This document shows positions 1 to 8,710 of a DNA stretch of 64,000 bases, piece by piece. The stretch covers positions 124,001 to 188,000 of the forward strand of contig CALXLK010000001.1 of the NCBI GenBank assembly GCA_944389175.1, given 5' to 3'. The position numbers and the translations under genes were made by a program. Every line of letters starts with the position of its first letter. Within the stretch, counting starts at the first letter, position 1. Source of the DNA: an uncultured Opitutales bacterium (GTDB lineage Bacteria > Verrucomicrobiota > Verrucomicrobiia > Opitutales > Intestinicryptomonadaceae). The notes beneath the pieces are model-generated. The model was given only the letters and a program-made list of their open reading frames with translations. It made no database searches and was not told where the DNA came from.

Positions 1-2
1 AC

Positions 3-983
3 GACATTTGCGGCTGCACAGGCGATTGGAAAATGTCGGATTATGTCGCTACTGCGATAGAGAAAATCCGCGCGCAGGTTGGCGATAAGAAGGTTATTTT
101 GGGCCTGAGCGGCGGCGTTGATTCTTCCGTGGCGGCGGCGCTTATACACAAGGCAATAGGGGACCAGCTGACATGCGTGTTTGTGGATAACGGTCTGTTG
201 CGCAAAGACGAAAGAAAAAAGGTGGAGCAGCTCTTCAAGAACAATTTCAAGATAAAGATGAAGACTGTCAGGGCCGAGCAGCTTTTCCTGAAACGGCTTA
301 AGGGCGTCAAGGACCCCGAAAGGAAACGCAAGATTATAGGCAAGACTTTCATCGAAGTTTTCGACAAGGCCGTCAAGTCTATCGGTGCGGTGGATTTCCT
401 CGCCCAGGGCACGCTCTACCCGGACGTCATTGAGAGCGTTCCGATAGCCGGAAATCCGGCCTCTCTTATCAAGAGCCACCACAATGTGGGAGGTTTGCCC
501 AAGAAGATGAAGCTTAAATTGCTCGAGCCGCTGCGCGAGCTGTTTAAAGACGAAGTGCGCGCTCTCGGAAAAGAGTTGGGGCTTTCAAAGGAAGTCCTCT
601 GGCGCCATCCGTTCCCCGGCCCGGGTTTGGGCGTGCGTGTAGTCGGCGAAGTGAAAAAGTCTTATTGCGATATTCTGCGCGAGGCGGATGCGGTGCTGAT
701 GGAGGAAATGCATGCAAGCGGCCTTTATTACAATCTGTGGCAGGCCTTCGCAGTTTTTGTGCCGGTTAAGACCGTAGGCGTTATGGGCGACGAGCGCACG
801 TACGACAATGTTATAGCCCTGCGCATAGTTGAAAGCCAGGACGCCATGACCGCCGACTGGGCAAACATACCCCACGAAGTTTTGGCAAAAATCTCAAATA
901 GGATTATCAACGAGGTTAAGGGCGTAAACAGAGTGGTTCTGGACATATCGTCAAAGCCGCCGGCCACAATCGAATGGGAATAA
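3..983 (+). CDS. guaA: GMP synthase (glutamine-hydrolysing), C-terminal part, cut by window edge
   Basis: This is the ATP-pyrophosphatase and dimerisation half of GMP synthase, which aminates XMP to GMP in purine synthesis. The PP-loop SGGVDS lies about 26 residues after the Met at 33, and the protein ends in the family's typical KPPATIEWE tail. The reading frame is open upstream of that Met to the first base of the window, and those residues ([11 protein letters not shown]) match the linker after the glutamine amidotransferase domain of GuaA. The Met at 33 is therefore internal and the GATase domain lies before the window. A strong rho-independent terminator follows at 1007-1035, so guaA ends its transcription unit. 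Identification is secure; the 5' end is simply missing from the window. Confidence 0.96.
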   Translation, partial: DICGCTGDWKMSDYVATAIEKIRAQVGDKKVILGLSGGVDSSVAAALIHKAIGDQLTCVFVDNGLLRKDERKKVEQLFKNNFKIKMKTVRAEQLFLKRLKGVKDPERKRKIIGKTFIEVFDKAVKSIGAVDFLAQGTLYPDVIESVPIAGNPASLIKSHHNVGGLPKKMKLKLLEPLRELFKDEVRALGKELGLSKEVLWRHPFPGPGLGVRVVGEVKKSYCDILREADAVLMEEMHASGLYYNLWQAFAVFVPVKTVGVMGDERTYDNVIALRIVESQDAMTADWANIPHEVLAKISNRIINEVKGVNRVVLDISSKPPATIEWE

Positions 984-1006
984 TTTTATAGATGTTTTTT
1001 GAGCGT

Positions 1007-1035
1007 GCCCGCTGAAAAAGCGGGCGTTTTTTTTT
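1007..1035 (+). terminator. Rho-independent terminator after guaA
   Basis: A perfect GCCCGC/GCGGGC stem with a 7-nt A-rich loop is followed by G and nine T residues, 24 bases after the guaA stop codon. Confidence 0.9.
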
Positions 1036-1498
1036 GCCGCGGCTTTAAGACGGACAATTTCGCCCTTCTTGCACATGAGAGGCTATTTTCACATAAGAGG
1101 CTATTGTTATTATGAAAGGACGCTAGGCTTAGTGCGGCATGGCAGAACTTTTATGCGCGGCATTCTAAAAAATCAGCGTGCGAATGAGCATGGAAATTTT
1201 TAATCGATATGCGCCCGGTGCGAGTGGAAAATCGGGGCGAGGCTTTAGGGAGTTATTCTTTGTCTAATAAAAAAGTTTTGGTATTTATTTGGCGTAATTT
1301 TTTTTTGAAAAAAAACGCCTATCGCGGCAACAATCTTGCACAGGATAGTTTGAAATCTTTTCAATATGGAGACTCTCTGCATATGCCAAGCGCGCATTAG
1401 CGCCCGATGTTTTGGAAATGCCTGCAAATGGCGATTTTTTTTCCAAAATAAGGCTGAATTTAGTTGAATGAATCGCCCGTTAGAGTGAGATTTTGCCA
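1036..1498. other. Intergenic region without a recognised gene
   Basis: About 460 bases with no convincing coding sequence. A 16-nt direct repeat (CACATRAGAGGCTATT) occurs at 1072-1087 and 1090-1105 with an 18-nt period. The rest is AT-rich with homopolymer runs. The next gene's promoter must lie here, but I cannot fix it. Confidence 0.5.
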
Positions 1499-2428
1499 AT
1501 GGATTCAAATTGCCAAATTCTCGATTGCACACTGCGCGACGGCGGACTCGTAAACGACAGCGCCTTTACCCCGGATTTTGCAAAGAGTATCGTTTCGGCG
1601 TGCGCGCGCGCCGGAGTCGATATTGTTGAAGTGGGCTTTAAAAATAGCAGAAAGCATTTTTCGCCCGATAAATACGGCGTCTATAGATTTTGCGATGAAG
1701 GTGTAGTAAGGGCTGCAAAAGGCGGCGAAAACGTCAAAATTTCGGTTTTAATGGACGTTCTAAAAAGCGACGCCGACGATCTGCTTCCCAAAAGCGACAG
1801 CGCAATAGATATGGTTCGCTGCGCCTTTTACTTCCCGCAGCTCGACCAGGCGCTTGAGTTGCTCGACTCTGCGGCGCAAAAGGGTTATGATACGGCGGCG
1901 TGCATGATGGCAGTTTCCGCCCTTTCGCGCGCGCAAGTTGCGGCGGCCTTGCAAAAGATGTCCTCTGCAAAAAGCCTTTCTACAATATATCTTATGGACA
2001 GCTTCGGGGCGCTCATACCCCATGAAGTTTCGGAGCTCGCTTTAGAGTACGCCAATGCGTGTGCGCGCTGCGGGAAAAAATTCGGAGTGCACGCCCACAA
2101 CAACATAGAATGCGCTTTCGCAAACGAGCTTGCGGCCATATCATGCGGGGCGCAGATTGCCGACTGCACCGTCGGGGGGCTCGGCAAAGGCGCCGGGAAT
2201 TGCCCGACAGAGCTGCTCGTAGGAAAAATGCGCGGCGCGGATAAGTCTCTTCCAATTATTCAAGCCGCTCAAAATTTAGTAGAACCTATCAAGAAAAAAT
2301 ATTCGTGCGGAAATTATCCGCAGTACATGCTCACCGGATTGTTAAACAAGCACCCCCGTGCGGCAATGGAGGCCATAGCCGAAGGCAGAAACTGCGTATC
2401 GGAGTTTTTCGACATTATTTCAAAGTAA
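1499..2428 (+). CDS. HMGL-like / 4-hydroxy-2-oxovalerate-type aldolase family protein
   Basis: A 309-residue TIM-barrel protein of the HMG-CoA lyase-like (DRE-TIM) superfamily. The N-terminal LDCTLRDGG motif supplies the metal-binding Asp and catalytic Arg, and a VHAHNN motif about two-thirds along supplies the His-x-His metal ligands. Members cleave or form C-C bonds of 2-oxo acids. Stand-alone relatives of this length are often annotated as 'aldolase catalytic domain-containing protein' and occur near polysaccharide or sugar genes. The substrate cannot be told from sequence. I use the ATG at 1499, about 8 nt after a GAGTGAGA purine tract; an in-frame TTG at 1493 is the alternative. It has no operon partner: gaps of 460 and 400 bases flank it. 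Confidence 0.8.
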   Translation: MDSNCQILDCTLRDGGLVNDSAFTPDFAKSIVSACARAGVDIVEVGFKNSRKHFSPDKYGVYRFCDEGVVRAAKGGENVKISVLMDVLKSDADDLLPKSDSAIDMVRCAFYFPQLDQALELLDSAAQKGYDTAACMMAVSALSRAQVAAALQKMSSAKSLSTIYLMDSFGALIPHEVSELALEYANACARCGKKFGVHAHNNIECAFANELAAISCGAQIADCTVGGLGKGAGNCPTELLVGKMRGADKSLPIIQAAQNLVEPIKKKYSCGNYPQYMLTGLLNKHPRAAMEAIAEGRNCVSEFFDIISK

Positions 2429-2809
2429 ACGATGCGCTCTGTTCTTTTCCCTTTCTTTTTCCATTCATGCGCATACGCGCATATTGGTTGCAATCGGACC
2501 AATCGCGCGCCTACATGCATATCGTCGCGGATTTATAAAATAATACGGGGTGCAAATTCTCGGGTGTTCGTATTTGCGAGCATTCTCAAGATGGCTCTTT
2601 TATTGGCTATACCGCAAAAAAAAATCATATTTTGCGCGCGGAGATCTTCGCGCAATTTGGGCAGGCAAATGTTGCTATAGGGATATTTTTACATATCCTC
2701 AGGAGGGCGTTTTGAAAGCCTTTCGTTTTTTCTTGCGAATGTACGCTTAGGATTTTTTGCACAAAAAAAAGCCCGCTTTGTTCGGGGCTTTTTGTCGGCC
2801 TATGTGGGC
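2429..2809. other. Intergenic region between convergent genes
   Basis: About 380 bases between two genes that point at each other. Apart from the terminator structures at its right end (2762-2831) I see no gene. The short open frames here have low-complexity or Cys/Trp-rich translations without resemblance to known proteins. Confidence 0.5.
2762..2796. terminator. Bidirectional terminator
   Basis: A hairpin with AGCCC/GGGCT arms is flanked by eight A on the left and five T on the right, so it can terminate in both directions: mainly the minus-strand lipoprotein gene, and possibly the aldolase gene from the left. Confidence 0.7.
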
Positions 2810-2831
2810 AACGCCAATTTTCATTGGCGTT
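2810..2831. repeat. Perfect inverted repeat at the 3' end of the lipoprotein gene
   Basis: AACGCCAAT and ATTGGCGTT, perfect 9-bp arms around a 4-nt loop, overlap the stop codon of the minus-strand lipoprotein gene by two bases and lie just before the terminator. It probably protects the mRNA 3' end or assists termination. Confidence 0.75.
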
Positions 2832-4416
2832 ATTTTATTTTCTTTATGTTTTCGGCGAGATTTTCGTAGTCGTATTCAATCTCGGCGTCAAAATATATGC
2901 TAAGCGTATCGCCGTCGAACGCGGCGTATCCGTACCCTACATTCTTTTTTAAGCACGAGACCGTAATCTTCGATATTTCGTAGGAGATGCGAGCGTCGGT
3001 GGCGATATTGTCCAGCCCGAGCTCTTCGGCGCTCTTAATCTGAGCCTTGTTTATGGCCAAGGAGTCAATGTAGAATTTTGCGAATGCGTCTTCGGGCGCC
3101 TTTATTTTTGCCAACATTTTCGCATTGTTTTTTCTGCTGGCAGCCTTCTCTATTATCCGATCCGCCCCGTTTGTTGAAGAAAACGCAAACGCTATTGAGT
3201 TGTCCGTAAGTTTCTTTACGGCATTTTTGCCGTCACCTGCGGAATTGGCCATTAGCATTAATTGGGCAAACTCGGGCCGTTGCATCGCCTTCTGCGCGTC
3301 GTCGACATTGATTGTAGCCAGAGCCTCTATTTTGTCGAGTTGCATTTGGCTCATTGAAATTTCAATCTCCGAGCCGGAAAGCAGGCTGTCGACCATCTGG
3401 GTGATGGGCATGGCTTTCAACATTTCGCCGTTTGTCCCGGATATTTCGGGATACGAAATCGCCGCGTAGAATATTGGATTTTCAATTGCGCTAAACTTGT
3501 CGGCGGCGCAGTATTTAAGCGGCGGAAATTTTATGCCCTGCTTCTTCAAAAATCCCGGCGCAAAGGCGACCCTTATTTCCGAAGCGCACGCCGTTAGGGA
3601 TTTCATCTGGGAATACGCGCCCACAGCCTCTAGCGCGCCCTGCATCTGGGCGTGGAGCTTGCCGTCGGCGCCTTTTGTTTTTATTTTGCTGGGATCGACG
3701 AACAAAACAACATAGATGTTATCGTTTATTTTGCAGACTTTTTTGAAAAGCTTTGAGTCTTTTATGCAGGTCTTTGGCTTGCTTTCTAAAGAGGCGGTAA
3801 CGCGATTTAGCGCCTCTTTCGTAGTTGCGGCGTATATGTATGGGGCATTAATCGCGGCGTATGCAGCCTGTTCGTTCGATTTGCCCTTGCGAGGCTTCCC
3901 GGCTATCTTGTAGACCGCTTTCCCTGACACATTTATTTCCGTCGCGCGTCCCTTTAGCGCTTTTTTGAAGGCGTCCAAAATGGACTCGTCGGGAATCTGC
4001 GCGGCTATCGTGATTTCCGGGACCGAGTTCGAATCGGCTGTAATTTCGCCACTGATAAACGCCACAATCTCAAAATTTTTTAGCTTCATGTATTTTGCAG
4101 CAAGCCACAGCGGATCGTTCTGCGGCAAAAAATAAGCCGACAGACCGTTCGTCTCTTCCGACAAATCCTTTGCAAAGGCAGCGAGCTTTTCCTTAATGAG
4201 CGCGTTTGACGTTATGGCCTTGAAGGCGCTATTGATTCCGGGCTGTTTCTCAAAGGGCATTCCCATATTTTCGTCGCCCGCCATGTAGATTAGCGCGGCG
4301 CAGTCTTCGGGAACAATGCTTATAAGCGACACATCCTCTTCCTCATTACTGCAGGATGAAAAAAGTGTCGATGCAAGCGCCAGAACAACGATTGTCAGTT
4401 TAGTTTTTAGCTTCAT
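2830..4416 (-). CDS. Lipoprotein of unknown function (528 aa)
   Basis: The first 22 residues form a lipoprotein signal peptide: positive start MKLKTK, hydrophobic core, and lipobox L-F-S-S-C with Cys22 as the lipidated residue. The mature protein is about 500 residues, alternating alpha and beta, rich in Ala/Lys, with no transmembrane segment and no catalytic motif I recognise. Its repetitive alternation of 'A...ISGEI', 'A...INAPYIY' and 'F.FS.TNGADRI' segments suggests tandem structural domains, but I cannot name a family. It stands alone between convergent and divergent neighbours and has its own terminator. A TATAAA-like -10 element lies some 35 bases upstream of the ATG. Envelope location is well supported; function is unknown. 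Confidence 0.8.
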   Translation of the reverse strand: MKLKTKLTIVVLALASTLFSSCSNEEEDVSLISIVPEDCAALIYMAGDENMGMPFEKQPGINSAFKAITSNALIKEKLAAFAKDLSEETNGLSAYFLPQNDPLWLAAKYMKLKNFEIVAFISGEITADSNSVPEITIAAQIPDESILDAFKKALKGRATEINVSGKAVYKIAGKPRKGKSNEQAAYAAINAPYIYAATTKEALNRVTASLESKPKTCIKDSKLFKKVCKINDNIYVVLFVDPSKIKTKGADGKLHAQMQGALEAVGAYSQMKSLTACASEIRVAFAPGFLKKQGIKFPPLKYCAADKFSAIENPIFYAAISYPEISGTNGEMLKAMPITQMVDSLLSGSEIEISMSQMQLDKIEALATINVDDAQKAMQRPEFAQLMLMANSAGDGKNAVKKLTDNSIAFAFSSTNGADRIIEKAASRKNNAKMLAKIKAPEDAFAKFYIDSLAINKAQIKSAEELGLDNIATDARISYEISKITVSCLKKNVGYGYAAFDGDTLSIYFDAEIEYDYENLAENIKKIK

Positions 4417-4587
4417 AATTCTTTTTATCCGTTGTTTGTTTTTGGTTTTTTATACAATCGAACTATTTTTTCTTCAGTCTATTTTTCAAAGCGCTTTTTT
4501 CAAGATTTTTTTAGGAAAAAGCTTGCTCCCCCAAAAATATAGGCTCACAGTTTCGCCTGCTTAGGATAGTTTTTTGTACTAATTTAT

Positions 4588-5340
4588 ATGAAATATAGAA
4601 CTTCGTATGCCGTGCGCGCGGCCGAGATGAACCCCGACTACACGCTTAAAGCCCATTATGTTGGAATGTATTTCCAAGAGTGCTTTGCCGAATATGCGGC
4701 GTCGCGAAATGTGGCTGCTTTCGACGTAGAAAAGCGCGGCCTTACTTGGCTTACAAGCGATGTGAAGATGGAATTTGTCGGCCAAATGCCCCGCTGGCGC
4801 GAACTCGTAGACGTCGACGTATGGCTCTATAAGACGACCGCCGCGCGCATGTATGTAAATTTTAGAATGTACCACGGTTCCTCGGAAATAGCCAAGGGCG
4901 CCACAATACAACTTATAGCCGACATTAACACGCGCAGGCCCGTGCGCGCCGAACAAATTGCGGAAGCCTTTGACCTGGATTCCGATGTTGTATTCGACGA
5001 TCCCTTCGGCAAAATAACGCAATTTGACAACGGCTGTTGCGCCTCTGAAGGAATGTCGCAGACAATCCAAACCGTCAGGTTCGACGATCTCGATTTCAAC
5101 CACCACCTAAACAATGTCCGCTACATACCCCGCGGCCTCGAGGCCATTCCAATAGATTACAGGCTTACACACCGACTGGTTTCCTGCCGTTTGAAATACG
5201 AGCGCGAGGCGAAATTTAACGACGAAATATTGAGCGTATGCACACGCCGGGGAGATTCGTTTACGCACGAGCTCATACGGGTATCCGACAATGTGCGACT
5301 GTGCCAGATGATGTCATCTTTCGATGCGCCGTCCCGTTAG
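4588..5340 (+). CDS. Acyl-ACP thioesterase (FatA/FatB type)
   Basis: A 250-residue double hot-dog protein of the acyl-[ACP] thioesterase family. It hydrolyses acyl-ACP to release free fatty acids and so sets acyl chain length in the cytoplasm. The second hot-dog carries the family signature DLDFNHHLNNVRYI (about residues 168-181), which contains the catalytic Asn-x-His-x-Asn pattern. The first hot-dog contains the GLTWLTSDVKMEF strand typical of bacterial members. The length is normal. The ATG at 4588 follows an AT-rich leader with a TACTAAT -10-like element only 4 nt upstream and no Shine-Dalgarno site. No fatty-acid genes adjoin it. Such enzymes are common in Bacteroidota, Firmicutes and PVC bacteria. 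Confidence 0.9.
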   Translation: MKYRTSYAVRAAEMNPDYTLKAHYVGMYFQECFAEYAASRNVAAFDVEKRGLTWLTSDVKMEFVGQMPRWRELVDVDVWLYKTTAARMYVNFRMYHGSSEIAKGATIQLIADINTRRPVRAEQIAEAFDLDSDVVFDDPFGKITQFDNGCCASEGMSQTIQTVRFDDLDFNHHLNNVRYIPRGLEAIPIDYRLTHRLVSCRLKYEREAKFNDEILSVCTRRGDSFTHELIRVSDNVRLCQMMSSFDAPSR

Positions 5341-5877
5341 CGCCTGCGCGTCTGAACGCATTTCTTCCCATCCGTTTTGCCGGCAAAGACAGGCGTATTT
5401 TATGCATCGGTTGACACGCCAAGCGCCTTAGCCGAAAATTTCACACCCTGCGCCGTTATATGAGTACGGAGCAGGGCGGGTGTCGCAAAGAACGCGAATA
5501 TTGCGGCTCGACAATATATGCAGGCGGAATGATTGCAAGCAGTGGCAACAAAAAAAGGGACGCTTTTGTCATGGCATTGAGCTTAACAATAGCGCATGTT
5601 TTAGGGAGTCTATTTTCATTGAAACGCATCTATCCGTCATATTACGCGCGTTTCATTTTCTTTGCTTTGTATCGCCTTTAGTTAATGGATGGGAGCACTC
5701 GGCGCGCTAATGCAAAAAGGGCATTTTTTGCCGGTAAACATCATCTTGGAGGGCATTGCCACGCGCCTAAAAGACAAGCCATGTATTTGTGCCTTTTTTC
5801 GGAGGAACTCGTAAAAAAAAGCAGGGGCTTTCAAACTGGCGGGGTTTACACAGTACGTGCCCGACGTGGGGACTCAT
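5341..5877. other. Intergenic region without a recognised gene
   Basis: About 540 bases. The small open frames (for example 5460-5681) show no family resemblance and no ribosome binding site. The last part holds the terminator for the tRNA on the minus strand. I see nothing else I can support. Confidence 0.5.
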
Positions 5878-5910
5878 AAAAAAACATAGGGACTTCCAAA
5901 CGGAAGCCCC
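5878..5910 (-). terminator. Terminator downstream of the tRNA gene
   Basis: On the minus strand, GGGGCTTCC and GGAAGTCCC pair around a GTTT loop (one G-T wobble) and are followed by TATG and a run of T. It ends the tRNA transcript, perhaps the whole rplU-rpmA-tRNA unit. Confidence 0.8.
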
Positions 5911-5928
5911 TTATTTATTAAAGTAAAG

Positions 5929-6000
<72 letters not shown>

Positions 6001-6162
6001 AATTGTTATTTGTTACAGTCTGCCCAATTTGGCCTCTGTGTCAAGCACAATTTTGGCGCCCAACTCAAATTTTTCCAGCCTCAATTCAATCTTATCTACC
6101 TACAAAAAATCGGATTTAACCGAAATTAAACCCGATCCAAATTTTACCACCAACTATGGAAC

Positions 6163-6411
6163 TTATTCCGCAGCTATCACAGAAACTTTTCTGTGGGCGC
6201 CGTCCCACTTCACAACGCCGTCAACGAGAGAAAAGAGCGTGTAGTCCTTCCCCATACCGACATTGTCTCCGGGGCGAACCTTAGTTCCGCACTGGCGAAC
6301 TATTATGTTGCCTGCCAACACGGCCTCGCCGCCGTACTTCTTGACGCCCCTGCGCTGAGAATTGGAGTCGCGGCCGTTTTTCGCCGCACCTTGACCTTTT
6401 TTATGTGCCAT
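6163..6411 (-). CDS. rpmA: 50S ribosomal protein L27
   Basis: An 82-residue L27, start [20 protein letters not shown], with the conserved basic N terminus that reaches the peptidyl-transferase centre and the [22 protein letters not shown] core. The length is normal. There is no Firmicutes-type N-terminal extension needing proteolysis. It follows rplU with a 22-bp gap in the usual rplU-rpmA order, and a tRNA gene lies downstream in the same direction. Confidence 0.98.
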   Translation of the reverse strand: MAHKKGQGAAKNGRDSNSQRRGVKKYGGEAVLAGNIIVRQCGTKVRPGDNVGMGKDYTLFSLVDGVVKWDGAHRKVSVIAAE

Positions 6412-6433
6412 ATTCTTTTACCCTTCCTACGCC

Positions 6434-6748
6434 TTAGGCTTTAATTGATTCAATCTTCAAGACGGACAATTCCTGACGGTGGCCCTGCTTGCGCTGGTAG
6501 CCCTTCCTGCGCTTCTTCTTAATGATTACGACCTTCTTGCCCCTCTTGTTCTCCAGCAATTTTGCCGAAACGCTCGCGCCGTCGACAAACGGTGTGCCGA
6601 ACTTGGCGTTTTCGCCGTCGCCGGCCATGAGAACTTCTTTGATTTCAATAACGTCGCCGGCATTCGAGCCTACGAAGCGATTTACTGTAATCACGTCGCC
6701 TTCGCTTACGGTCAACTGCTTTCCCTGAATTTTAATTGTCGCTTTCAT
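6434..6748 (-). CDS. rplU: 50S ribosomal protein L21
   Basis: A 104-residue L21: N-terminal beta strand [18 protein letters not shown], then the basic [23 protein letters not shown] signature at the C terminus that contacts 23S rRNA. It is first in the rplU-rpmA operon. The ATG at 6748 has only a weak AAAGA purine tract before it. A 690-base region with possible RNA structure lies upstream. Confidence 0.97.
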   Translation of the reverse strand: MKATIKIQGKQLTVSEGDVITVNRFVGSNAGDVIEIKEVLMAGDGENAKFGTPFVDGASVSAKLLENKRGKKVVIIKKKRRKGYQRKQGHRQELSVLKIESIKA

Positions 6749-7365
6749 GTCTTTGAAATTTTCTTAAAAGGTTTTTATTAAACGCCCATTCGTATCTCAG
6801 GCAAGCTTTTTTTTTACTTTTTTGACTTCCTTTCCGCTCAAAATTTGAAACGCATGCTCAAAAAACTAAATTTTCATCAAAAAAAGGCTAATCTTCAAGC
6901 CAATAACCCAACGAGCCAATCTAAAAGCTCGCCGCGCTTGCGCCGGCCCTTTTAGAAAATTTTACTCGAGCGTACCGAGTTTTTGCAATCGCGAATATTT
7001 TGCTATTCTACAACATCAAATTTCCCGATACTGCCGCATTCGTGGGAAAAAACAGCGTTAAAGTTTGTCAAAACGCCCCGTTCCCTCCCCCAAAATATAT
7101 GTGTGGCTTCGCATTGCCTCCTTACCTGATACAGGTTAACCGCGCCCTTTGGGATAAACGCGTCAGCCAACCACGATATTGCTCCCCTTAAACGCCCTTT
7201 CCCCGGCCAAAATTCGTCGGCGCGCAATAGTCCTTTCAACTTATCTTTCACCTCCCTAAAAAAATATTAGGAAATTTTTTCGATGATTGAAACAGCCAGT
7301 TAAACAACTGGTATGTTTGCCACAGTCCTTAGATGTAAGAGCCTAAGTCAAAAATAGCCGCCGAA
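6749..7365. other. Intergenic region upstream of rplU with possible RNA structure
   Basis: About 620 bases without a convincing gene. On the minus strand, bases 7190-7080 fold locally: ATAT-GTGG/CCAC-ATAT closing arms enclose a GCG..CGC hairpin and a CCTG-TAT-CAGG hairpin. Fragments such as GGGGAGC, GGCTGA, ACCTG and GGTAA recall pieces of the TPP riboswitch, but the CTGAGA core is absent. A minus-strand AGGGAGG purine tract at 7251-7257 precedes a possible TTG-started small frame (7236 to 7003) with no recognisable product. I do not call a gene here. Confidence 0.35.
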
Positions 7366-7399
7366 CAAAAAAAGCCCCGGGACAAAAACAAAACCGGGG
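7366..7399 (-). terminator. Terminator of the ECF sigma/anti-sigma operon
   Basis: On the minus strand, CCCCGG and CCGGGG pair around a T-rich loop and are followed by C and seven T. It lies 40 bases past the anti-sigma stop codon. Confidence 0.85.
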
Positions 7400-7438
7400 A
7401 AGGGCGATAAGCGCAATTTGAGGAAGGAGCAAGCCCGC

Positions 7439-7906
7439 CTAAGGGAGTAGCAAGACGCAGCGCTTTGGGACGATTGTTACTATGGTTATCTCGGAATCGT
7501 CGGCGCGTATGCCGTCGGTTATCCTCGCATCGTAATCGGCATTCGCCGACAAGCTCTCGGAATCGTCGGCCGAAGCCTGCGGGACGTCGAGTGCCACAAC
7601 CATGAGCGCTGCGGCCATAACGAAAAGGCAGGCCACCGCCGCCCATTCCGCCGCCGTCTTAAATTTGGACGGCTTCTTTACCTGCAGGAGTTCTTCAACG
7701 TCGAGACAGGCCAGCTTCGCAAACTTCGCCTCTTTGCCGTAGAGGCGGCAAAGCGTCTTATGGGCGGCGCAACTGCGCAGAAAGAAATCGCGCGCGGATT
7801 TGTCGGCCTTTATGCAGTCTGAAAGTACCTGGGCCTCGGCGGGGGAACATTCCCCGTCGAGGTATTCCGAGATCAGATTCTCGAAAATGTCCCTCGATAT
7901 TTTCAT
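7439..7906 (-). CDS. Probable membrane-anchored anti-sigma factor
   Basis: A 155-residue protein with a soluble N-terminal part (SEYLDGECSPAEAQVLSDCIKAD, the usual short helical start of anti-sigma proteins), one transmembrane helix at about residues 86-107, and a short acidic region outside the membrane. Its ATG overlaps the stop codon of the upstream ECF sigma gene (ATGA), which argues that it binds that sigma factor at the inner membrane. The classical zinc-binding HxxxCxxC motif of ZAS anti-sigma factors is not visible. The external domain is small and ends in a hydrophobic CVLLLP, so what it senses is unknown. The role is inferred mainly from position and layout. Confidence 0.7.
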   Translation of the reverse strand: MKISRDIFENLISEYLDGECSPAEAQVLSDCIKADKSARDFFLRSCAAHKTLCRLYGKEAKFAKLACLDVEELLQVKKPSKFKTAAEWAAVACLFVMAAALMVVALDVPQASADDSESLSANADYDARITDGIRADDSEITIVTIVPKRCVLLLP

Positions 7907-8502
7907 AACAGCTTTTCCAATTTATCGCGCAGACATTCACGGGCCCGCGCTATCCGGCTTTTTACCGTGCCTATGCTCAGATTAAGCTGTTGGGCTATCT
8001 CTTCGTAGCTGAGCTCGCGCCCGACGCGCATTTCCATAATCTGGGCATAGTCCTTGGGCAGAGACTTCATGGCCTTGGATATTATCTCCTCGTTGTCGGA
8101 GCGCTCCATCATTTCCGCAGGCGACATGTCTGAACTGGGCAGCACGTCGGCAAACGACATCGTCATCTCCTCGCCGTCGGCTATCGCGGCGTCCATGGAC
8201 ATGGTCACGTCTGCGCCCTGGCGCTTCGTCTTTTTTAACCTGTTTATGGAAAGGTTGTTGATTATCCTGAAAATCCAAGTCTTAAGCGATGAATCGCCCC
8301 GGAAGGAAAATATCCCCTTGCGGATCCTCATCATCGTGTCTTGGGTCAGCTCTTCGGCGTCCTCATGATTCTTTGTTATGGACTTGGCCTTTAAGAAGAT
8401 TTCATTGCCGTAGAGACTTGACAGGGCTCTGTACCCCTCCTCCTCATCGCTCTTTATCAGCTCGATGAGCTCCTTTTCGTCGAGTGTTTTTGCGTTTGTC
8501 AT
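7903..8502 (-). CDS. ECF RNA polymerase sigma factor (sigma-70 family, RpoE-like)
   Basis: A 199-residue group 4 sigma factor. Region 2 (about residues 25-92) includes the EDAEELTQDTMMRI segment that binds core and the RGDSSLKTWIFRIINNLSINRLK helix that reads the -10 element. Region 4 (about 140-195) has the helix-turn-helix LSYEEIAQQLNLSIGTVKSRIARARECL, which reads the -35. A longer acidic linker (about 95-135) joins them. An AAGGAG tract lies 14 nt before the ATG, which is long for a ribosome site. The upstream sequence holds an ECF-type promoter (8541-8570), so the gene is probably self-regulated. It is co-translated with the anti-sigma gene and divergent from the GTPase operon at 8711. 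Confidence 0.93.
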   Translation of the reverse strand: MTNAKTLDEKELIELIKSDEEEGYRALSSLYGNEIFLKAKSITKNHEDAEELTQDTMMRIRKGIFSFRGDSSLKTWIFRIINNLSINRLKKTKRQGADVTMSMDAAIADGEEMTMSFADVLPSSDMSPAEMMERSDNEEIISKAMKSLPKDYAQIMEMRVGRELSYEEIAQQLNLSIGTVKSRIARARECLRDKLEKLL

Positions 8503-8540
8503 TTCTGGTAAGAATTCTCCTTTTCTCTAATCTCTACCAT

Positions 8541-8570
8541 AAGACTGGTATTTTTTGAAAAAAGTTTCAA
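8541..8570 (-). promoter_or_regulatory. Candidate ECF-type autoregulatory promoter
   Basis: On the minus strand TTGAAACTTTTT is followed after about 13-16 nt by AGTCTTA, matching the general ECF layout (GAAAC/GAACTT-like -35 with a GTCT-type -10). It sits some 40 bases upstream of the sigma gene. The -35 half is part of a TTGAAA/TTTCAA inverted repeat. Confidence 0.5.
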
Positions 8571-8710
8571 CTTTTTTTTCCATCCCCTAAAATGCGACTT
8601 TTTTTACTCGACACGTCTCCTTTTGGGCAGGCGGTTCTGTTTTTGCCGCAGCTTCAAAAAAAAAGTTGCAGTATCGGCGTTTTTTTGAAATACTAAGACT
8701 ACTTGCAGAT

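Noticed and set aside
1072..1105. Two 16-nt direct repeats as a CRISPR or iteron array
   Set aside because: Only two copies with a 2-nt spacer; no further units, no cas or replication genes nearby.
7080..7200. TPP riboswitch or SRP RNA on the minus strand
   Set aside because: The CTGAGA core and the paired P4/P5 arms of a TPP riboswitch are missing, no thiamine gene follows, and the SRP apical loop (GGAA tetraloop with its AGCAGC strand) is absent.
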